Part shown: piece by piece, positions 1 to 7,752 of the stretch
Numbering within the stretch: the first letter of the stretch is position 1
How the letters are laid out: every line of letters begins with the position of its first letter
Assembly (NCBI GenBank): GCA_029263415.1
Contig: JAJCXN010000036.1
Coordinates: forward strand, 1 to 43,802
Reading direction: 5' to 3'
Source: Acidobacteriota bacterium
GTDB taxonomy: Bacteria; Acidobacteriota; Thermoanaerobaculia; Multivoradales; Multivoraceae
DNA length: 43,802 nucleotides
Made by a program: the position numbers and the translations under genes
Notes under the pieces: model-generated
Database searches by the model: none
Told to the model about the DNA's origin: nothing
The model's input: the letters and a program-made list of their open reading frames with translations, nothing else

Positions 1-335
1 CTCGCTGAATCAGATGCTCGCTCCAAGCGCCTTCGGCGTCTCGCGAGGTGAAGATACAGAGGTGAGACCCTGCGATGAGTCACAGGACCTCGCTGAATCA
101 GATGCTCGCTCCGAGCGCCTTCGGCGTGTCGCGAGGTGAAGATTCAGGGGTGAGAACCTGCGATAAGTCACAGGACCTCGCTGAATCAGATGCTCGCTCC
201 AAGCGCCTTCGGCGTGTCGCGAGGTGAAGATTCAGGGTGAGAACCTGCGATGAGTCACAGGTCCTCGCTGAATCGGATACTCGCTCCAAGCATCCCGCGG
301 GACGTGGCGAGACGAAGATTCAGGGTGAACTTGTG
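1..335. repeat. 88-bp tandem palindromic repeat array (3 full units plus a degenerate fourth)
   Basis: Units run 1-88, 89-176, 177-263 and a diverged one from 264. Each holds an imperfect hairpin with outer arms CTCGC/GCGAG and an inner CGCC-TTC-GGCG palindrome (17-47 in unit 1). A second inverted repeat, ACCTG/CAGGT, is visible in units 2-3. In the fourth unit the inner palindrome is replaced by TCCCGCGGGA while the outer arms remain, so pairing rather than sequence is kept. The array resembles REP/BIME elements. No coding region is supported in 1-570. Confidence 0.85.
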
Positions 336-570
336 AAATTGGCGGTGCCTACCGTCACTTGCCCAATTCCTAGACTCGAGGGCAAGATGCCTCACGGACC
401 TGAATCTCTGCGCAACCACACTGAATCGCATACGGTCCCATGTGCCCCGGGACTTCAACTCCTGCAGGTCACGACGACTCCCGCCGCAATGTTGAAACGC
501 AAGGATTCGACGTCAACTGGACTCTGAGACCAGAGCCGAAACTGCTAGTACTACCGAAGGACAATCGATC

Positions 571-1761
571 ATGGACATGAACTTCTCTGCCGAAGACCTC
601 GCGTTTCGCGTCGAGGTCCGCGACTATCTCGACTCTGCAATGCCGGATCACCTGAAGGCGAAGGCAACTCAGGGTGGCGGCTTCAGCCACGATGACGAGA
701 TGGAATGGCACAAGATCTTGGCCGCGAAGGGTTGGGCCGCACCGCGTTGGCCGGTCGAGCACGGCGGGACGGCTTGGAGCGTTACCCAGAGCTTCATCTT
801 CTCGGAGGAATGCACGCGCGCAAACACGCCGACGCTCTCTCCCTTTGGCCTGGGCATGGTGGGACCACTGATGATCCAGTACGGCACGCCCGAGCAGAAG
901 GAGCGTTTCTTGCCAAAGATCCTCGCGGGCGAGGAAGTCTGGTGCCAGGGCTACTCGGAGCCGAATGCTGGTTCTGATCTCGCGAGCCTGCAGTTGCGGG
1001 CAGATGACGCCGGCGACCACTACATCCTCAACGGCCAGAAGACTTGGACCAGTGCCGCGCAATACGCCGATTGGATCTTTGTTCTGGCGCGCACTAGCGG
1101 CGAAGGCAAGAAGCAGGAGGGCATCACCTTCTTGCTGGCCGACATCAAGAACACCGACGGCATCGACGTCAAACCGTTCTACACCATCGGCGGAACCCCA
1201 GCCTTCTCCGACACCTTCTTCCAAAACGCCAAGGTGCCCAAGGCGAACCGTGTCGGGCCTGAGGGCGGCGGCTGGACCATGGCCAAGGCGCTGTTGGGCC
1301 ACGAACGTACCGGCATCGGCGGCGTCGGCAATGCCAAACGTTTCATTGAGCTAGCCAAGCAGATAGCGCGCGATACACCGAACGGCACCGACTCGCTGCT
1401 CGACGACGCAACCTTTCGTCGGCGCATCGCTAAGCTCGAGATGCGGATCCGCACTATCGAGATGGCGAACCTCCGTACGCTCGCGTCTGCGTCCCACGGG
1501 CAAGCGCCCGGGCCAGAGAGTTCGATCTTGAAGATCGTCGGCACTGAGGCAACGCAAGAGGCTACGGAGCTCGCTATGGACGCTTTGGGGCAAGGAGCTC
1601 AGGGTTGGTTTGATGCGCCAGAGGGCACCATTCACGAGAGTTCGCGGCAGTTGCAGTCGACCTTCAACTACTTGCGTGCTGCCACCATTTACGGTGGTTC
1701 AAATGAGATTCAGAAGAACATTATTTCCAAGCACATTCTAGGGCTCGGGGCCTTAGGTTAG
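571..1761 (+). CDS. acyl-CoA dehydrogenase (FadE/PimC-like large subunit)
   Basis: A 396-residue flavoprotein of the acyl-CoA dehydrogenase family, which would introduce the alpha-beta double bond into an acyl-CoA thioester and pass electrons to ETF. The N-terminal, middle and C-terminal ACAD domains are all present. The first family signature, S-E-P-N-A-G-S-D, is near residues 129-136. The C-terminal signature YGGSNEIQ is at 374-381, with Gly where the medium-chain enzyme has its catalytic Glu (YEGT), as is common in bacterial FadE-type subunits. The ATG is preceded by an AAGGA ribosome-binding site. A second, more divergent ACAD follows on the same strand. Paired genes of this kind often encode heteromeric enzymes, as for pimeloyl-CoA or steroid side-chain dehydrogenases. 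Substrate unknown. Confidence 0.93.
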   Translation: MDMNFSAEDLAFRVEVRDYLDSAMPDHLKAKATQGGGFSHDDEMEWHKILAAKGWAAPRWPVEHGGTAWSVTQSFIFSEECTRANTPTLSPFGLGMVGPLMIQYGTPEQKERFLPKILAGEEVWCQGYSEPNAGSDLASLQLRADDAGDHYILNGQKTWTSAAQYADWIFVLARTSGEGKKQEGITFLLADIKNTDGIDVKPFYTIGGTPAFSDTFFQNAKVPKANRVGPEGGGWTMAKALLGHERTGIGGVGNAKRFIELAKQIARDTPNGTDSLLDDATFRRRIAKLEMRIRTIEMANLRTLASASHGQAPGPESSILKIVGTEATQEATELAMDALGQGAQGWFDAPEGTIHESSRQLQSTFNYLRAATIYGGSNEIQKNIISKHILGLGALG

Positions 1762-1769
1762 AGCGCCGA

Positions 1770-1786
1770 CCGTGGTTTTACCACGG
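1770..1786. terminator. hairpin after first acyl-CoA dehydrogenase
   Basis: CCGTGG-TTTTA-CCACGG is a perfect 6-bp stem that starts 8 bases after the stop codon. No T-tract follows, so it may be part of the neighbouring dispersed palindromic repeat rather than an intrinsic terminator. Confidence 0.4.
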
Positions 1787-1805
1787 GCTCTAACCCGTAT
1801 TGCTG

Positions 1806-1836
1806 CTCGCTCCAAGCGCCTGCGGCGCGTCGCGAG
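1806..1836. repeat. dispersed copy of the CTCGC...GCGAG palindromic repeat
   Basis: The sequence matches the hairpin of the array at 1-335 almost base for base, with inner loop TGC instead of TTC. A weaker, diverged copy is suggested at about 2015-2075. The 1762-2111 gap contains no supported gene. Confidence 0.75.
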
Positions 1837-1846
1837 GAGAGGTTGG

Positions 1847-1884
1847 AGAGGTTGGAGAGCTGGAGAGCTGGAGAGCTGGAGAGC
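1847..1884. repeat. short tandem repeat (GGTTGGAGA / GCTGGAGA)
   Basis: Two 9-bp units GGTTGGAGA are followed by three 8-bp units GCTGGAGA. It looks like a slippage-prone microsatellite directly after the palindromic repeat. Confidence 0.8.
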
Positions 1885-2111
1885 ATCACTGCCTGGAAGA
1901 GAAACAACGAATATAGAACACCCAACTCCGAAGGAACGTCTCGGAAGAGAGGCTGTGATCAATCAACAGGAACACAGCCGAACAGCATGCTTGTTGCTTG
2001 CATCCTCTGGGACTCTAAGCGCCTGCGGCGGTGCGAAGCCTCCGGCGGGACATCGCGACGAGGGTGGCAACGCCTCAATTCAAATGCCCTGATGACTGAA
2101 ACGAGATAAAT

Positions 2112-3266
2112 ATGGACTTTTCACTCTCCAAAGAACAACAGATGATCGTCGACTCGGTGGCGGGTTTCGTCAAGGACGAGGCCAACGTCGAGCGGTTTCG
2201 TGAGATGCGCGAGACTGAGCAGGGCTGGGATCCAAAGATCTGGGCCGAGATGGGCGAGTATGGGTGGCTTGGGATCGCTGCACCGGAAAGTGCTGGCGGC
2301 ATCGGTGGGTCGTTTGTCGACCTGGCTTTGATCCTTGAGCAGCTGGGACGCGGTCTTTCGCCTGAGCCAATCATCGCTTCGGTAGTGCTGGCTGGTGGCT
2401 TGCTTGAGCAGCTCGGCAGTGATGAGCAACAGCAAGAGCTGCTCGCACCGATGATCGAAGGCAAGACGTCGTATGCGTTTGCGCACACTGAGCGTCAGAG
2501 TCGCTACAACCCAACAGACGTGCTGTCCACAGCCACCAAGACCGAAGATGGCTATACCTTGTCTGGCGAGAAGACTTGGGTCCTCAACGGTCACGCTGCT
2601 GAGAAACTCGTGGTCTCCGCTCGCACTTCGGGCTCACAGCTCGACCGCGACGGCATTTCGGTGTTCATGGTCGACGCAAATGCCTCAGGTCTGAGCAGCA
2701 AGGTTGTGCGCGGCATGGACGGTCAACGCACCGCGTTTATCTCGCTCGACAACGTCACAGTGCCTGCTACCGCGCTGATTGGCGAAGAAGGTGGCGCTGC
2801 GGGTGCCATCGAGTGGGTTCTTGACCGCGCGGCTGCAGCCGCTTGCGCCGAAGCTCAGGGTTGCCTCCAGCAGATGTTTGAACTCACCGTCTCCTACCTC
2901 AAGGAGCGAGAACAGTTCGGCTCCAAGATCGGATCCTTCCAAGCGCTTCAACATCGAGCAGCGGACATGTTCGCCGAAACCGAACTGTGTAAAAGCGCGA
3001 TGATCCTCGCGGCCATTCGCGCTGATGAGACCGATGCCGACACCCGCGCAGCCGACATCTCGGCGGCCAAGGCGCAGCTCGGCACTGGTGGTTGGTTCGT
3101 CGATGAGAATGCGATCCAGCTGCACGGCGGCATTGGCATCACCGACGAGCACGACATCGGCCTCTTCTTCAAGCGGGTGCGGGTCCTGCAAGGACTGTTC
3201 GGCGACGCCGACTATCACGTCGATCGTTTCCAAGGTCTCGAGGGCTTCGACCAGGCGCGCGGCTAG
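2112..3266 (+). CDS. acyl-CoA dehydrogenase (PimD-like small subunit)
   Basis: A 384-residue ACAD-family protein. The start (MDFSLSKEQQMI) is typical of the second member of paired ACAD genes. The middle-domain S-E-x-x-A-G-S-D signature of the upstream paralogue has decayed to R-Y-N-P-T-D-V, so FAD/substrate contacts at this strand probably differ. The C-terminal domain keeps the Q-L-H-G-G-I-G segment near residue 338 and a following R-V block. It is separated from the first ACAD by about 350 bases of repeats, so it may have its own promoter. The likely role is a partner in an alpha2beta2 dehydrogenase acting on an unusual acyl-CoA; a stand-alone dehydrogenase remains possible. The ribosome-binding site is weak. 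Confidence 0.9.
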   Translation: MDFSLSKEQQMIVDSVAGFVKDEANVERFREMRETEQGWDPKIWAEMGEYGWLGIAAPESAGGIGGSFVDLALILEQLGRGLSPEPIIASVVLAGGLLEQLGSDEQQQELLAPMIEGKTSYAFAHTERQSRYNPTDVLSTATKTEDGYTLSGEKTWVLNGHAAEKLVVSARTSGSQLDRDGISVFMVDANASGLSSKVVRGMDGQRTAFISLDNVTVPATALIGEEGGAAGAIEWVLDRAAAAACAEAQGCLQQMFELTVSYLKEREQFGSKIGSFQALQHRAADMFAETELCKSAMILAAIRADETDADTRAADISAAKAQLGTGGWFVDENAIQLHGGIGITDEHDIGLFFKRVRVLQGLFGDADYHVDRFQGLEGFDQARG

Positions 3267-3420
3267 CGCTCGATTCTTCAGTAGCTCTCGCGATAGGTCC
3301 AGATAGGGGACATGCGACGGGCCGGGAATACCAACAGGGGGTCCGCGCTGTTTGCATCTATGAAAGAGCAGGCGGCTGCTCACCGCTGATTTCAACTCCC
3401 GAAAGCCCGAGGCCAGATTG

Positions 3421-4551
3421 ATGAACCCCCACGCCCAAGTTTCCGGCGACCACGCCCGACGCCCGTTCCCCAGCTGCTGCATCCAGCTCGGCCTACTGAC
3501 ACTCTTAGCGACTCTGCTTGCGTCCCCCGGCATCAGTCAAACCGCGGTCACCGCGAATCGATCCTCGGATGTCTTGCAGCGGCCGGCACGGGCGGTAACG
3601 GCTCTGAGCACGGACAGCATTGTTGGCTCCACGCAGCGCCAGGAACTGGTCATGCAGTGGGATGGCACTGCCGAGGACTTCTACGCAGTCGTCGGAACCC
3701 TACCGGGCGAGGCAGCCGAGTTCATTCAGCTACTCACAATGCCAAGCGACAGCGGCACCATTAACACCGTAACGGCCTGCTTCGGGTTTGATGTGGCCGT
3801 CACCGACTTCACGTTCGAAGTGCTGGTCCTGCGCAATAGCGGCGGGCTCCCGACAACAGTCCTTGCAGACGAGCAGTTCGAGCTGCCCGGAGTCACCTCC
3901 CAGGACTTGTGCATTGCGGCCACTCTGGACCTTCCCGTCGCTCAACGACGGATCTTCGTCGGCGTTCGCTTTCCAGAGATTCCCGGTGCCACACAGGGCT
4001 CGGCAGGTGTCTTCTTAGGCGCGGACCAGAATGGTCCCTCCACCTCGCCGAGTTTTGCTCGGGTCCACCCAGACGATCCTTGGGAGACGATCCAAAGTTT
4101 CGGGTTCCCTGACTTCCGCAACCTAGCCATCGAACTTGAGTTCACAAGCGAGGGTGAGCCCCCGCCGCCGCCCCTCGAGACCTGCCCAGCAGTGGCCTGC
4201 ATCGAGGATGACGAGACCCTGTGTCTGCTCAACGACCGCTTCCAAGTCAAAGCAGATTTTCGTGACATCGCAGGCGCATCGGGGCCTGCCAAAGCCGGTG
4301 CCGAGATCACCCCAGACACTGGTTTCTTCCACTTCCCGGGCCAACCGAACAATGTCGAAGTGACGACCAAGCTGATCGACGCTTGCGGGCCATTCGACCG
4401 ACTGTGGTTCTTCGCTGCCGGGATGACCGACCAAGAATTCACCCTCAAGGTCTGTGACACAGAGACCGGTGCGCTACGCACCTACTTCGATCCACTTGAC
4501 AAGATATTCACGACGATCACTGACACCAGCGCCTTCGCCACCTGCCCATAG
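3421..4551 (+). CDS. secreted protein with conserved Cys-containing C-terminal domain
   Basis: About 376 residues. An N-terminal signal peptide (hydrophobic stretch LLTLLATLLAS, cleavage near ISQ-TA) sends it out of the cytoplasm. The middle part is beta-rich, with no family I recognise. After a proline-rich linker (EPPPPPLE) the last ~120 residues begin with two Cys-containing segments and end with D-T-S-A-F-A-T-C-P. From memory, this pattern (C-L-x-x-x-R-F ... TGFFHF ... NVEV ... K-x-x-D-x-C ... DTETGA ... TSAFATC) recurs at the C-termini of exported proteins of Acidobacteriota and relatives; its function is not known to me. A TTG directly before the ATG is an alternative start. No SD-like sequence was obvious. 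Confidence 0.75.
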   Translation: MNPHAQVSGDHARRPFPSCCIQLGLLTLLATLLASPGISQTAVTANRSSDVLQRPARAVTALSTDSIVGSTQRQELVMQWDGTAEDFYAVVGTLPGEAAEFIQLLTMPSDSGTINTVTACFGFDVAVTDFTFEVLVLRNSGGLPTTVLADEQFELPGVTSQDLCIAATLDLPVAQRRIFVGVRFPEIPGATQGSAGVFLGADQNGPSTSPSFARVHPDDPWETIQSFGFPDFRNLAIELEFTSEGEPPPPPLETCPAVACIEDDETLCLLNDRFQVKADFRDIAGASGPAKAGAEITPDTGFFHFPGQPNNVEVTTKLIDACGPFDRLWFFAAGMTDQEFTLKVCDTETGALRTYFDPLDKIFTTITDTSAFATCP

Positions 4552-4586
4552 GCCGGAGAGCCAAACTCAGCTAGTCGGCGACGGCC

Positions 4587-4642
4587 CAGCGCGATCAGCC
4601 CAGCGCGATCAGCTCGGTCCGATTAGCTCGGTCCGATTAGCT
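4587..4642. repeat. 14-bp tandem repeat, two variants
   Basis: Two units of CAGCGCGATCAGCC/T are followed by two identical units of CGGTCCGATTAGCT and a partial fifth. The 4552-4966 gap otherwise shows no gene. Confidence 0.85.
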
Positions 4643-4806
4643 CAATCCGGGCTACCTGGTCGAACCTTTTCTGCTTCCGCTCGACTTACCGGCCTCTTCA
4701 TTGAGGGCGAGGTCGCGGAACGGCTCAGGCCGACACACTCCACCGGGCGTGGCAACCAACCCGCAGGATCACGCTCTTGCTCGATCCCGCTTCCCGCTTC
4801 CCGCCA

Positions 4807-4842
4807 AGCGGCTGAGCGGCTAAGCGGCTGAGCGGCTGAGCG
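4807..4842. repeat. 8-bp tandem repeat AGCGGCTG
   Basis: Four units (AGCGGCTG, one with A as last base) plus a half unit. They are preceded at about 4785-4804 by repeats of TTCCCGC. Confidence 0.85.
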
Positions 4843-4966
4843 ACCCTGAGGACTCGCCACAATCTCACGGCGAGCATTCACGCTACAGCTTTGCCTCGCA
4901 CAGCACATAAGATTCGGGAAGCGGTACCGAGACCGCACCAACAATTCCAGAAGGAACACGACCCCA

Positions 4967-5482
4967 ATGCGCACACTCTCAGCCTTTGTCGTCCTCTTCA
5001 TTCTCGCTCTTGCAGGCAGTCCCGTCACAGCCCAAGCCGACATCCAAAGTGACCTCCAAGCGGACTTCCAAGCGCTCTCTCAGAAGTTTGTCTCGCTCGC
5101 CGAGGCCATTCCCGCTGACAAATACACGTGGCGTCCTGCCGAAGGTGTTCGCAGCGTCAGCGAGTCGCTGATGCACGTTGCAGGCGCCAACTACTTCTTC
5201 CCCACCGTTGTCGGCCAGGCGATGCCCGAGGGCATCGACCCGCGGGGCTTTGAGAAGGACTACACCACCCGCGAAGACGTGCTCAGAGTGTTCAAGGGCT
5301 CGCTCGAATCGATGGACAAGATGCTCGCTCTTGGCGATCTCCAAGCAGAGGTGACCGCATTCGGCCAGACCATGACCAAGGCCGGCTTCTTCCACACCGC
5401 CATCTCCCACAACCACGAACACTTAGGCCAAATGATCGCCTATGCGCGGTCGATCGGCGTGGTCCCGCCTTGGTCGCAATAG
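4967..5482 (+). CDS. exported DinB-superfamily protein
   Basis: A 171-residue four-helix DinB/YfiT-type protein with an N-terminal signal peptide (about residues 1-23, ending VTAQA), so it probably works in the periplasm. DinB proteins usually bind a divalent metal through three His. Here His70 (SLMH), His148 and His152 (S-H-N-H-E-H) are the likely set. Family members include thiol-dependent transferases, but most have unknown function. The ATG is preceded by AGAAGGA. The HAD hydrolase follows 16 bases later and may be co-transcribed. Confidence 0.85.
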   Translation: MRTLSAFVVLFILALAGSPVTAQADIQSDLQADFQALSQKFVSLAEAIPADKYTWRPAEGVRSVSESLMHVAGANYFFPTVVGQAMPEGIDPRGFEKDYTTREDVLRVFKGSLESMDKMLALGDLQAEVTAFGQTMTKAGFFHTAISHNHEHLGQMIAYARSIGVVPPWSQ

Positions 5483-5498
5483 CTAGAGCAAGTCAACA

Positions 5499-6110
5499 GT
5501 GAGCAAGACCGAAGCTTCAATCAGACACCTGGTCTTTGACCTAGGTGGTGTGCTGGTCGATTTCAGAGGCGTCGCATCGCTCGCCACGCGGCTCAGAATC
5601 GCCCCCGCGCTCATGGCAGAGCAATGGCTAAAGTCTGAGTCGGTCAGAGCCTACGAGCGCGGCGCAACCGACACCGAGACCTTCATTAACTCGGTCATCG
5701 CGGAGTTTGGCCAGGGCTTGACCGACCAAGAGCTCCGCGAGCAGATGCGCGGCTGGCTCCCGGGCCCGCTGCCAGGTGCGCTCGATCTCCTGCGCGATCT
5801 CGCAGCCGCAGGGATCTCACACTCTTGCTTGAGTAACACCAACACCTTCCACTGGCGCGAGATGCAATCGTGGCACCTCGATCGCACCTTCGCCCACAGC
5901 TTCCTCTCCCACGAGCTGCGCATGGTTAAGCCGGATCCCGAGATCTTCGAGCATGTCTCGCAAACTCTGGAACTCCCACCGAGCTCTATCGCCTTCTTCG
6001 ACGACCATCCCACCAACGTCGCAGCCGCTCGCGCGTTCGGCCTCACCGCAATCCAGACCACAAGCCCCCATGCCTGCCGCTCATGGCTTGGCGCCAACGC
6101 CCTTCTTTAG
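5499..6110 (+). CDS. HAD-superfamily phosphatase (YihX-like)
   Basis: A 203-residue haloacid-dehalogenase-fold hydrolase. Motif I is FDLGGVL with nucleophile Asp14, motif II is the S-N-T-N near residue 112, motif III is the Lys of V-K-P-D, and motif IV is the F-F-D-D-H pair. The small helical cap between motifs I and II fits the YihX/epoxide-hydrolase-N subgroup, whose E. coli member dephosphorylates glucose 1-phosphate. The natural substrate here is unknown. The start is GTG, 16 bases after the DinB gene. Confidence 0.88.
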   Translation: MSKTEASIRHLVFDLGGVLVDFRGVASLATRLRIAPALMAEQWLKSESVRAYERGATDTETFINSVIAEFGQGLTDQELREQMRGWLPGPLPGALDLLRDLAAAGISHSCLSNTNTFHWREMQSWHLDRTFAHSFLSHELRMVKPDPEIFEHVSQTLELPPSSIAFFDDHPTNVAAARAFGLTAIQTTSPHACRSWLGANALL

Positions 6111-6168
6111 CAACGCATTCCTTTAGTATCGACCCCTACCACCAATAGCGCGAAGGGATTTGCTTCCT

Positions 6169-7752
6169 ATGTCGGAAGACAACACGCTCGCTGACGAGCT
6201 GCAAGAAGCCGCAGCCCGTGGGATGTCGATCGCGGTTCACGCCGCGCACAGACCGTTGCAGTCAGCGGTCAAGTCGAACTTCGGCGAACGTAACTGGTCT
6301 CAACTCAACGCTGCCGCCAACCAGCTCGCGCGCCTATTGCGCAAACGCCACGTGGGCCATGGTCACGGGATCGCACTGCTCTGTCGCAACCGACCGCAGT
6401 TCATCGAGACCTACGCCGCCAACCTCAGAGCCGGAACGCGACTGACTCCAATCAACTGGCACCTCAACGCAAACGAGGTGAGCTACATCGTCAACGACTG
6501 CGATGCCAAGGTGATGATCGCGGATGCCACTTGTCCTGAGGTAGCAGCAGCAGTTCGCAAGACCTGCCCGCAGGTTGAGCTGTTCTTGTCCATCGGTGGA
6601 GAGCTGGAGGGCTACGAGGACTTCGATCGCGCGATCGAAGCAGAATCGACTGCAGACCTTGAGGCAGCACAGCTCGGCATATCCATGCTCTACACATCAG
6701 GCACTACCGGCCACCCCAAAGGGGTCTATCGCAAGGCCTCCACCCAACCACCACCGTTTGTGGTGAAAGTACGCGAGTCCGGCGCCCTTGATCCGGCGTC
6801 GCATGTTTCGTTGGTGACCGGGCCGCTCTACCACGCGGCCCCCTTCGGTCTCAATATGGCCGTTCCGCTCGGCGCTGGAGTCGGCCAAGTGCTGATGGAT
6901 GGATGGGACGCCGAAGAGACGCTCGCCCTGATCGACCGCGAGAGGGTTAGCCACAGTCACCTGGTGGCTACCATGTTCCACCGTCTTCTTCAGTTGCCCC
7001 AAAGCATCAAAGACCGCTACAACCTCGACAGCCTTCGCTGGATTATCCACGGCGCGGCGCCGACCCCAGTTCACATCAAGCGCAGCATGATCGAGTGGTG
7101 GGGACCAATCCTCTGGGAGTACTACGCTGCTACCGAAGGCGGTAGCTACTACCTCGATTCGCACGAGTGGCTCAAGAAGCCCGGTTCAGTCGGTCGTCCA
7201 GTGGAGGGCACCGTGGCGAAAGTTCTTGACGCAGAGGCCAACGAAGTCGGGCCGGAGGAATCTGGCACCGTCTACTTCCTCGCGCCAGACGAAGGTCGTT
7301 TCACGTACTACAAGGCACCGGAGAAGACCGCATGCGCCTATCAGGGCGACTACTTCACTATGGGCGATATCGGGCACCTCGACGCCGATGGCTATTTGTT
7401 CCTCACCGGTCGCAGTGCCGAAACCATCATCTCGGGCGGCGTGAACATCTATCCGCAGGAGATCGACGACGTTCTCCAGCAGCATCCCGCCGTCTACGAG
7501 GTCTGCACTATCGGCATACCCAGCGATGAATGGGGGGAGAGTGTGAAGTCCGTGGTCGAACTCAACCCGGAATGGGAGGCACAAACGAATGTGGCAGACC
7601 AGCTACTGGCCTTCTGCGGGGAGAATCTGCCGGCCTACAAGCGCCCGCGATCGATCGACTTCGAGGTAGGCCTACCGCGCATGCCAACCGGCAAGATCCA
7701 GCGGCACAAGGTTCGAGCGAAGTACTGGCAGGGCCGCGACCGGCAGATCTAG
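6169..7752 (+). CDS. acyl-CoA synthetase (FadD/CaiC-like AMP-forming ligase)
   Basis: 527 residues from the ATG at 6169, chosen because AAGGGA lies 10 bases upstream; a TTG three codons earlier is in frame. It activates a carboxylic acid to acyl-AMP and then acyl-CoA. The AMP-binding loop Y-T-S-G-T-T-G-H-P-K-G starts at residue 175, the adenine-contacting Y-A-A-T-E-G is near 320, and the hinge motif (TGRSAETIISGG) is present. The catalytic Lys lies in P-T-G-K-I-Q near 509. It probably supplies substrate to the two upstream acyl-CoA dehydrogenases. Chain type is not predictable. The stop codon overlaps the stop of the convergent DUF885 gene by four bases. Confidence 0.92.
   Translation: MSEDNTLADELQEAAARGMSIAVHAAHRPLQSAVKSNFGERNWSQLNAAANQLARLLRKRHVGHGHGIALLCRNRPQFIETYAANLRAGTRLTPINWHLNANEVSYIVNDCDAKVMIADATCPEVAAAVRKTCPQVELFLSIGGELEGYEDFDRAIEAESTADLEAAQLGISMLYTSGTTGHPKGVYRKASTQPPPFVVKVRESGALDPASHVSLVTGPLYHAAPFGLNMAVPLGAGVGQVLMDGWDAEETLALIDRERVSHSHLVATMFHRLLQLPQSIKDRYNLDSLRWIIHGAAPTPVHIKRSMIEWWGPILWEYYAATEGGSYYLDSHEWLKKPGSVGRPVEGTVAKVLDAEANEVGPEESGTVYFLAPDEGRFTYYKAPEKTACAYQGDYFTMGDIGHLDADGYLFLTGRSAETIISGGVNIYPQEIDDVLQQHPAVYEVCTIGIPSDEWGESVKSVVELNPEWEAQTNVADQLLAFCGENLPAYKRPRSIDFEVGLPRMPTGKIQRHKVRAKYWQGRDRQI

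Noticed and set aside
1-335. CRISPR array
   Set aside because: The units are contiguous 88-bp repeats with no unique spacers and no cas genes nearby.
469-1302. Long minus-strand ORF opposite the first acyl-CoA dehydrogenase
   Set aside because: It is a codon-bias shadow with no family similarity and lies fully inside a strongly supported gene.
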